Of a stretch of 28,948 nucleotides of DNA, positions 23,501 through 28,948 are shown one piece after another (the stretch's first letter is position 1; each line of letters begins with the position of its first letter). Below the pieces are notes generated by a model. That model saw only the letters and a list, made by a program, of their open reading frames with translations. It was not told the origin of the DNA and ran no database searches. The translations under genes and the position numbers were made by a program. This DNA comes from a virus. The stretch spans positions 8,718-37,665 of the IMG/VR virus record IMGVR_UViG_3300030107_006146; one strand, 5' to 3'.

Positions 23501-25009
23501 ATGGTAACAAACTCATCAATTCTAAATCCTTCCTCTTGCGTAACAGATGTTAATGCTACAACTGCAAGTAAAATAGCATTCAATGTTACTCAAGATAATC
23601 ATGGATTTACTGTCGGTACTCCTGTACGCTGGAATAGTGGGATTGATGATTTCCCGGATGGATATACCGCAGCACAAGCCAATAGTGCCTATAACGCTGA
23701 AGTTGTCGGAATTGTTTCAGAGGTAACAGGCGAAAATACTTTTGAATTAACAATCGCTGGAATTGTTAAAATGGATCAAATGTTTAGTAATACTACAGGA
23801 GTTATTCCTGCCGGTATGACTAGAGATGATGTTTATTTTCTAAGCGGTTATACTCAAGGTTGGATGGATAGTCAAAGACCAACCACACAGGGTTGGGTAG
23901 CAAAACCATTAATGACTAGAATTGCTGAAGATGCGAACGGTAGCATATACGGTGCTGTAACAAATTATGTTGGTAGTTTATTGGGGGGAAATGTTGCAGT
24001 ATCTCTGGGTAGTTTGATTCCTGTTGGAACAATTCAGGCTTTCTTAGGAGAAAAAGGACAAGTTCCTCAAGGTTGGGCTTATTGTGATGGTGTTGGATTC
24101 ACCGATGAGCATTCTGCCCCAGGCTTTAAAGTTACAAAGTATCCAGAATATTTTTCTGTAATAGGAAGAAAATATGGATGGGTAGAAACTTTAAAAACAA
24201 ATTGGCAAAGCCCTCAAATTGGTGATAGAGTAGAGCAAGTTGTAGATGGACGAACAATTTCTGGTATTGTCGCAGGAATTTCTGGTGGAGCAGACGATAA
24301 TGGAAGAAGATATGTTTTAGTAAAACAATCATATGACAATGATATTCCAATGGAATTAAATGGAAACTTTTTCGAGAATAAAGATGATTTAGTTAAAGGT
24401 TCCGATCCAGATGAAAAGGACAAAACAATTTCGCCAAAATTTGACTTGTTTGAATTTGCACATAGTGAAGGCGGAACACAATTCCAAGTAAAAGCTGCGG
24501 ATGGAAGTTCGTCTAATTTTGTTAACTATACAGATGTGAATCAAAAAAATGGAGTATATTCAGTTCTCCCACCTGATCTTAGAAGTAGAATGTTATTTGG
24601 TGCAGAAGAAAAACCAGTGGGAGAAATTGTAAATACCGCTGGAGGCACTCAAATACCAAAAGACATATCTGGTGATCCTGACGTTTTGGCCAGAAAGGGT
24701 GGTCATTCTGATAACTCATTGCAATCAGCAAATATAAATGAAGATGGAGAAATACCATACAACGCTGGAAGTGGAAGTCTAAGTGATGGTAATCCTTTTG
24801 CTACAGGATGGTCCTTAAGAGAATCGAATATGCCTCCATATATGACTGTGAATTGGATCGTAAGAGTTGATCCTACTGCATATGCGGCGATAATTGATAA
24901 ACTGGAGATTAAGAATCTTAAATTGACAAATCTGCCCACAAGCGATTCTGGTGCTGAACAATACACAGTTTACAGAGACGATGAAACTTTAAAGATTAAA
25001 CCGACTTAG
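23501..25009 (+). CDS. Tail fibre with collar domain (gp12-like)
   Basis: This 502-residue protein carries a phage tail collar domain, as in T4 gp12 short tail fibres: IPVGTIQAFLGEKGQVPQGW followed by AYCDGVGF (about 171-198), and KYPEYFSVIGRKYG (about 207-221). The usual 'LPDLRGR-x-x-x-G' follows only near residue 357 (LPPDLRSRMLFGAEE), so about 135 residues with a separate beta-rich, charged domain are inserted in the collar. The end has 'NMPPYMTVNWIVRV', the usual closing motif, and a short extension. Residues about 33-160 form a beta domain (NHGFTVGTPVRW, AEVVGIVSEVTGENTFELTI) related to two domains in the preceding fibre. GGAG lies 8 bases upstream of the ATG. It probably binds a surface sugar, but the target is unknown. 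Confidence 0.72.
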   Translation: MVTNSSILNPSSCVTDVNATTASKIAFNVTQDNHGFTVGTPVRWNSGIDDFPDGYTAAQANSAYNAEVVGIVSEVTGENTFELTIAGIVKMDQMFSNTTGVIPAGMTRDDVYFLSGYTQGWMDSQRPTTQGWVAKPLMTRIAEDANGSIYGAVTNYVGSLLGGNVAVSLGSLIPVGTIQAFLGEKGQVPQGWAYCDGVGFTDEHSAPGFKVTKYPEYFSVIGRKYGWVETLKTNWQSPQIGDRVEQVVDGRTISGIVAGISGGADDNGRRYVLVKQSYDNDIPMELNGNFFENKDDLVKGSDPDEKDKTISPKFDLFEFAHSEGGTQFQVKAADGSSSNFVNYTDVNQKNGVYSVLPPDLRSRMLFGAEEKPVGEIVNTAGGTQIPKDISGDPDVLARKGGHSDNSLQSANINEDGEIPYNAGSGSLSDGNPFATGWSLRESNMPPYMTVNWIVRVDPTAYAAIIDKLEIKNLKLTNLPTSDSGAEQYTVYRDDETLKIKPT

Positions 25010-25024
25010 GGGGAAGTTTAAAAC

Positions 25025-26197
25025 ATGAGTGACTATCCCTCTCTAGTAACTTCAGTTAGCGCCCATCCTTTCAATATAGGAAGGTTGGGCGATACTGGTC
25101 CAGAAGGAAGCAGCAGTGTTATTCAGGGACCTACCGGAGCAACAGGTGCCACCGGTCCCCTCGGAGCAAGCGGTCCAACAGGACATCCAGGCGCAACAAT
25201 CACTGGCGTAACTTATACAAGCACCGGTCCAAATGCACATCACCTGATTGTTCAGTACGCGGGAGGTTTAACTACCGATGGCGGTTTCTTTAGAGGTCCT
25301 ACTGGTCCTTCAATATATCATTTGTTTGGTGAGAATTTAGGTCAAGCAACTGGTGGATCAATATTTAAAGAAAGCATTAATGGCGTTCTTAAACTTAGAA
25401 GTTTAACTGGTGGCGGTGGTGTTACAGTAAGAGACTATAAAGAAGAAGGTAAAATTGCAATCGGTTTTACTTCATATGATTCAGTTCAAGCATATGGAGC
25501 TACTGGTGAGTTAGTATTCTTTAGCATGAATTCTTTAGGAAGCACTGGATTATCTGGTGCAACTTTAACAAGTTATTATCCTGGTCCTACCTTTGCTCTA
25601 AAAGCAACAACAATGAGATATGATGAAGTCTCTGGAAGAATATCTCCATATCAATATGAGTGCGAAACAAATACTATGTTGTATAAAATAAATCCAATGA
25701 AGTTATTATCGATTGATGCAGCAAGAGATAATTTATCTAAAGGAAATCATTGGATAATAAAACCAAACGAAGACTATGAAAAATTAATTGGTTATGAAAA
25801 TCCGGTTTTCCCAGAAAATGAAAGACCGTTTATTCGTATAATTGATTCATCTTCAACGGAAGAAGACTATGATGAATTTGAAGATACTTTTGGAAAATTC
25901 ACTGGTCTAGGATTCACTCTAATAGTTGAGGGAGGCGATAATTCTGGAGTCAGACCGGTTAGACTTGATTGTGATGAATTTGAACGAGGTGCAACGCCAG
26001 AAAGAATTACTGATTATCAATACACAGAAACATTCCCTAAAAATTGGAAATTCCCTTATAACGCCGAGCCTACTCTTACAAACGGAATAGATATTATACA
26101 GTTCATAAGTATAGGAACGGAAGATTTTGATACAGGCAGAAATGAGTGGTATGGTTTTTATGTCCGAAGCGAATCAGAGAATCCGTTTTATTATTAA
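25025..26197 (+). CDS. Collagen-like virion protein A
   Basis: This 390-residue protein begins with a short head (LVTSVSAHPFNIGRLGDTG) and a collagen-type Gly-x-Thr/Ala run, including GPTGATGATGPLGASGPTG (residues about 20-56) with a second short GPTGPS near 97. Such repeats form trimeric stalks in phage fibres. Two beta-rich modules follow: one with GATGELVFFSMNSLGS (about 159-174), and one with FTGLGFTLIVEGGDNSG and NGIDIIQFISIGTEDFD, ending NEWYGFYVRSE. The same two modules, in the same order, occur in the next gene. It contains only two cysteines. GGGGGAAG precedes the ATG. It is an adsorption or surface-decoration candidate; its position in the virion is not certain. Confidence 0.6.
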   Translation: MSDYPSLVTSVSAHPFNIGRLGDTGPEGSSSVIQGPTGATGATGPLGASGPTGHPGATITGVTYTSTGPNAHHLIVQYAGGLTTDGGFFRGPTGPSIYHLFGENLGQATGGSIFKESINGVLKLRSLTGGGGVTVRDYKEEGKIAIGFTSYDSVQAYGATGELVFFSMNSLGSTGLSGATLTSYYPGPTFALKATTMRYDEVSGRISPYQYECETNTMLYKINPMKLLSIDAARDNLSKGNHWIIKPNEDYEKLIGYENPVFPENERPFIRIIDSSSTEEDYDEFEDTFGKFTGLGFTLIVEGGDNSGVRPVRLDCDEFERGATPERITDYQYTETFPKNWKFPYNAEPTLTNGIDIIQFISIGTEDFDTGRNEWYGFYVRSESENPFYY

Positions 26198-26206
26198 GGA
26201 TTATTT

Positions 26207-28885
26207 ATGAGTAGTAGTGCCCATATTATGATTTTAGGTCCAACAGGAGGCACCGGCGCTGCTGGTGGTGACTGTCCGGCTGAGTTTATAAATTCTGGTT
26301 GTTTGGATGGAATATGCGGTGCAACATTTGGCGCAACTGGTGCAACTGGTGCTACTGGACATACTGGTGCTACTGGTCCTAGAGGTAGGGCGGGAGTTGG
26401 TTTTGGTTACTGCGGACCAACAGGACCACAAATAACTATTATAAATGATGATGGAACAGAAACCATAACAACAGCAACTTATGATGCTCGTTATTATCGA
26501 TATGCTGGCTTATGCGGAGATTCTCTTGTTTTATTCTTGGCTACTGGTTCGACCGGAGGAGGATATACATTAGAGGTTCCCGGAAAAATAGGTGTAGGAC
26601 ATCCTCGCATACAGAATGGTGTAATTGCTGATATTCGTGGAGCAACAGGAACAACGGGTCCAACAGGTCCTGTTAAAATTGAAACTGTTGGAAGTGGTGT
26701 ATCAATTCTATTCTCGAATATATTTGAAGATGGTAGCAATTTAGGTCCCACCGTGGAATTTAAAACTCTCTTCTCGAATGGTGATGCAGAAATACAAGTT
26801 TTTGACAATACCATTTATATTTCCGGTTTAGCAGCAGATGCTCCTGATGGCATTGACATGGGAATCACTGGTGAAATAATTTACATGAGAGGCGAAACTT
26901 ATGCTGATGGGGCAGCAGATACTTTCTGGAATGCAAGCACAGGAACGGGTTGGCCGATCCCAACATCTTACGAAGATGATCCTGCTGCCGGTGCATCTGC
27001 TTATCACGAAGCACTTACAGCTAGATTAATAGATCATAGAGAAATAATTAAAAGACATGGAAACCAGCGTGGATTTACTGCATATCCTGTGGGCTATGCA
27101 GAGGCCACACAAACAGATGTTAATCTGAAATTAGAACATGGAAACATACAAAAAGTATATTGCGGTCTTACCACTGGACATATTTACTTACCCACGGATG
27201 GAGCAACTCCTACAGGAAGAACTCATGATGTGGTTCAAAACTTTACTTTAATTCTTCATAACGCAGGAAATCATGGTCTTCTCACAGGAGAAAATCCAGA
27301 ACACGATGTACATCGTCATATACTTGGACCAGATGGGGGAGATAAAACTCCAATCTTCCCAGAATACCATCAAAATGGCAATTGGAATGATACAAAGTTT
27401 TCTTCGGCGGAAACTGGATCAATCGATATTTTACACTTTATTCGTAAACCAATTTCAAGCACGGAAGCTAAATGGTATGCAATAAATCCAAGTCTAGGAT
27501 TTAAAGAATCATCAGAATTTTCTTATAATGCTGATGAGGTTGGAGCTTGCTGTGATGAAAGTTTCTTCTTGAACGGAGGAAATGGTTGTGTAGATTACAC
27601 GTTAGCAAAAGATTGTCTTGAATTAGAGAACTCAACATTCCACCCAGAGACTTTGTGTAGAGATACTTCATGTGTTGGTAATGACGGTGCTTGTTGTACA
27701 ATGGGAACTTGTATTCAAGCAACCCATTATGATTGTGAAGAAGTTGGTGGATATTTTGTAAATGATGCTTCTTGTGATGATCCTAGCTGGTCATGCAATG
27801 ATTATCCATGCAATTGTGCAACTCCTCCAACTGGAGCATGTTGTTATGAAAATTCAGAAAATGATTGTATTGATTGCATACAAATGACTGAAAATCAATG
27901 CACTAACTTAGGAAATTTGAGTGACGATTTTAACGCTACGTTTAGAGGAATTTATACTGAATGTGGAGTGAATACTTGTGGGAATAGCACTTGCGCCGAA
28001 TGGGGTGCGTGTTGCTATATGGATTCCGAATGTAAGTCAGAAACACTTTGTAATTATACCACACCGGAAACATGTTCCGTTCTTGGAGGAATTTATCATG
28101 GAAATGAGAGCGAGTGTTGTTCTCTTGTTCCAATACCACAGAAGAAAGAAAAATGGTTAGGTTGTTATTGTAAAAATGGCGGGGTAAATTGTATCTGGGG
28201 AGATACCTATAATGATGTTAGAAATAACATAGCCGCGTTTAATATAAGTGAAGAATGTTGGAATATTTTACTATGGAATCCGAGTGATGGAGACTTTACA
28301 TATCCTGATGATGGTTGGGTTCCTTGTTTTGCATCACAGCTAGATGAAAATGGAAATCTAATTCCAAATCCTGCTTGCACTCAAGGAATATGTGCAAATT
28401 GTGATGATTGTAATTGTGCTTCTATAATCGATAGTAAACCTCTTGGAAGATGCTGCTTCCCGTTTGCGATACCAGTTGTAAACTTAAATGGACAGAGTAT
28501 AACTGTAAACTGCTTACCAGACTACGATGAAGATTCATGTTATGCATCTGGTGGTGTTGATTGGGAACAAGGTGCAGCTTGCCCAGAGGGTGGTTGTGAT
28601 ACTCCAGAAGTGCCAGAATGTATTGATTGTGATGAAAGCAGAGTTTGTTGTGTGGGCGGAAAATGTGTAAAGGCAACAAGCGAAGAAGAATGTGATGTAA
28701 TTGGCGGAGAGTTTCATCCTGATGTGTCCAGTTGTGAGAACATCGACTGTTGCATTGATCAATCTGGAGCATGTTGTTTGTCAACTGGTTGCGTACAAGA
28801 ACATCCATATAAATGTGCCGTTCTGGGAGGTATATTCCAAGGTATAGGAACTGATTGTAATAATTTAGAAATTGATTGTTGCTGA
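26207..28885 (+). CDS. Collagen-like protein B with Cys-rich GACC repeats
   Basis: This 892-residue protein has three parts. Residues about 8-65 are Gly-rich and include the collagen-type run GATGATGATGHTGATGPRG. Residues about 145-440 hold modules paralogous to those of the preceding gene (ITGEIIYMRGETY; FTLILHNAGNHG; TGSIDILHFIRKPIS; AKWYAINPS). From about 446 to the end come seven 'GACC'-type units beginning near residues 446, 494, 543, 600, 747, 813 and 854, each with about six cysteines and mostly a conserved GG-x-[FY]. A longer spacer near 645-730 is less repetitive but still Cys-bearing. The final unit ends in DCC just before the stop, so the protein looks complete. The repeats match those at the C-terminus of the gene at 9750. 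I infer an extracellular, disulfide-stabilised adhesin or decoration; no enzyme motif was seen. Confidence 0.62.
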   Translation: MSSSAHIMILGPTGGTGAAGGDCPAEFINSGCLDGICGATFGATGATGATGHTGATGPRGRAGVGFGYCGPTGPQITIINDDGTETITTATYDARYYRYAGLCGDSLVLFLATGSTGGGYTLEVPGKIGVGHPRIQNGVIADIRGATGTTGPTGPVKIETVGSGVSILFSNIFEDGSNLGPTVEFKTLFSNGDAEIQVFDNTIYISGLAADAPDGIDMGITGEIIYMRGETYADGAADTFWNASTGTGWPIPTSYEDDPAAGASAYHEALTARLIDHREIIKRHGNQRGFTAYPVGYAEATQTDVNLKLEHGNIQKVYCGLTTGHIYLPTDGATPTGRTHDVVQNFTLILHNAGNHGLLTGENPEHDVHRHILGPDGGDKTPIFPEYHQNGNWNDTKFSSAETGSIDILHFIRKPISSTEAKWYAINPSLGFKESSEFSYNADEVGACCDESFFLNGGNGCVDYTLAKDCLELENSTFHPETLCRDTSCVGNDGACCTMGTCIQATHYDCEEVGGYFVNDASCDDPSWSCNDYPCNCATPPTGACCYENSENDCIDCIQMTENQCTNLGNLSDDFNATFRGIYTECGVNTCGNSTCAEWGACCYMDSECKSETLCNYTTPETCSVLGGIYHGNESECCSLVPIPQKKEKWLGCYCKNGGVNCIWGDTYNDVRNNIAAFNISEECWNILLWNPSDGDFTYPDDGWVPCFASQLDENGNLIPNPACTQGICANCDDCNCASIIDSKPLGRCCFPFAIPVVNLNGQSITVNCLPDYDEDSCYASGGVDWEQGAACPEGGCDTPEVPECIDCDESRVCCVGGKCVKATSEEECDVIGGEFHPDVSSCENIDCCIDQSGACCLSTGCVQEHPYKCAVLGGIFQGIGTDCNNLEIDCC
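26323..26400 (+). repeat. Collagen-like coding repeat
   Basis: Tandem nine-base units of the form GGTGCAACT / GGTGCTACT encode Gly-Ala-Thr triplets here. A shorter, less regular run of the same type lies at about 25081-25194 in the preceding gene. These tracts can recombine or slip, which would change stalk length. Confidence 0.7.
27542..28882 (+). repeat. Cys-rich GACC protein repeats (seven units)
   Basis: Units start near 27542, 27689, 27836, 28007, 28448, 28646 and 28769. Typical spacing inside a unit is CC-x(3-5)-C-x(6-9)-C-x(2-3)-GG-x-[FY]-x(4-8)-C-x(3-6)-C. The first two intervals are about 147 bases each; others differ. The repeats are similar in protein but diverged in DNA, so they are not a recent tandem duplication. 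Confidence 0.65.
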
Positions 28886-28889
28886 AAAT

Positions 28890-28948
28890 ATGGATGATGC
28901 ACAGCAAATTATGAATGGGCATGCACGTATGGCTATAGATAATCTTGC
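28890..28948 (+). CDS. Possible start of the next gene (partial)
   Basis: An ATG at 28890, five bases after the preceding stop, opens a frame that runs to the right edge and starts MDDAQQIMNGHARMAIDNL. There is no clear Shine-Dalgarno site, but several genes in this block start from similarly weak sites after short gaps. Too little is visible to name it, and the true start could be the in-frame ATG seven codons downstream (28911). Confidence 0.35.
   Translation, partial: MDDAQQIMNGHARMAIDNL

Noticed and set aside
26281-26300. TATAAATT and similar 7/8 late-octamer matches inside genes (also near 15020 and 19969)
   Set aside because: Expected by chance in AT-rich coding sequence and not placed before any gene start.
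26323-26400. Regular short repeats that could suggest a CRISPR array
   Set aside because: They are in-frame Gly-Ala-Thr codons of a collagen-like stalk, with no spacers or palindromic repeats.
28422-28922. A 166-codon leftward open frame at the right end
   Set aside because: It is antisense to the GACC repeats. Its His/Leu/Asn-rich sequence mirrors Cys/Asp codons on the other strand, and no start signal supports it.

Overview
This window is a late structural gene block from a T4-like (myovirus) phage of the marine or cyanophage-like kind. The sequence is visibly AT-rich and densely packed, with short gaps, Shine-Dalgarno (SD) sites before most genes, and recognisable homologues of T4 gp33, gp32, gp4, gp26/gp51, gp54/gp48, gp53, gp25, gp6 and gp8. 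I saw no tRNA, rRNA, integrase, insertion sequence or CRISPR array, and no gap over 300 bases lacks a gene. The host cannot be named from the sequence.

Layout. (1) 1-1390: the start of a leftward gene that leaves the window, then rightward gp33-like late co-activator and gp32 ssDNA-binding protein. gp32 has a short leader with two small hairpins and is followed by a strong intrinsic terminator. (2) 1421-5932: a leftward block, in transcription order gp4-like head-completion nuclease, gp54/gp19-like tube-fold protein, gp26-like tail chaperone, a gp51-like extension reached by a probable -1 frameshift, and an 805-residue tape-measure candidate. (3) 5985-19428: a rightward baseplate block: gp48-like, gp53, a hub-like protein, a 978-residue Cys-rich protein with a VWA-like motif, a second hub-like protein, gp25, gp6, a gp7/gpI-like protein and gp8. 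(4) 19452-28885: the adsorption block: a short DUF4815-like protein, a 1120-residue fibre, a collar-domain fibre, and two paralogous collagen-like proteins, the second ending in cysteine-rich repeats. A further gene probably begins at 28890.

How the parts fit. gp25, gp6, the gp7-like protein, gp8 and gp53 would build the baseplate wedges. The two hub-like proteins would form the centre, gp48/gp54 would start the tube, the tape measure with its two chaperone forms would set tail length, and the fibre genes would decide host binding. Perfect or near-perfect T4 late-promoter octamers (TATAAATA) before several of these genes fit with the gp33 homologue in the same window.

Most notable points: a T-TTT-TTC slippery heptamer at the end of the gp26-like gene, giving a lambda G/GT-style chaperone pair next to the tape measure; a large VWA/Cys-rich gene lying between two hub-like genes; six-cysteine 'GACC' repeats shared by two distant virion genes; tandem hairpins in the gp32 leader; a 24-base promoter-like element repeated on opposite strands; and a GspF-like N-terminus on the tape-measure candidate.
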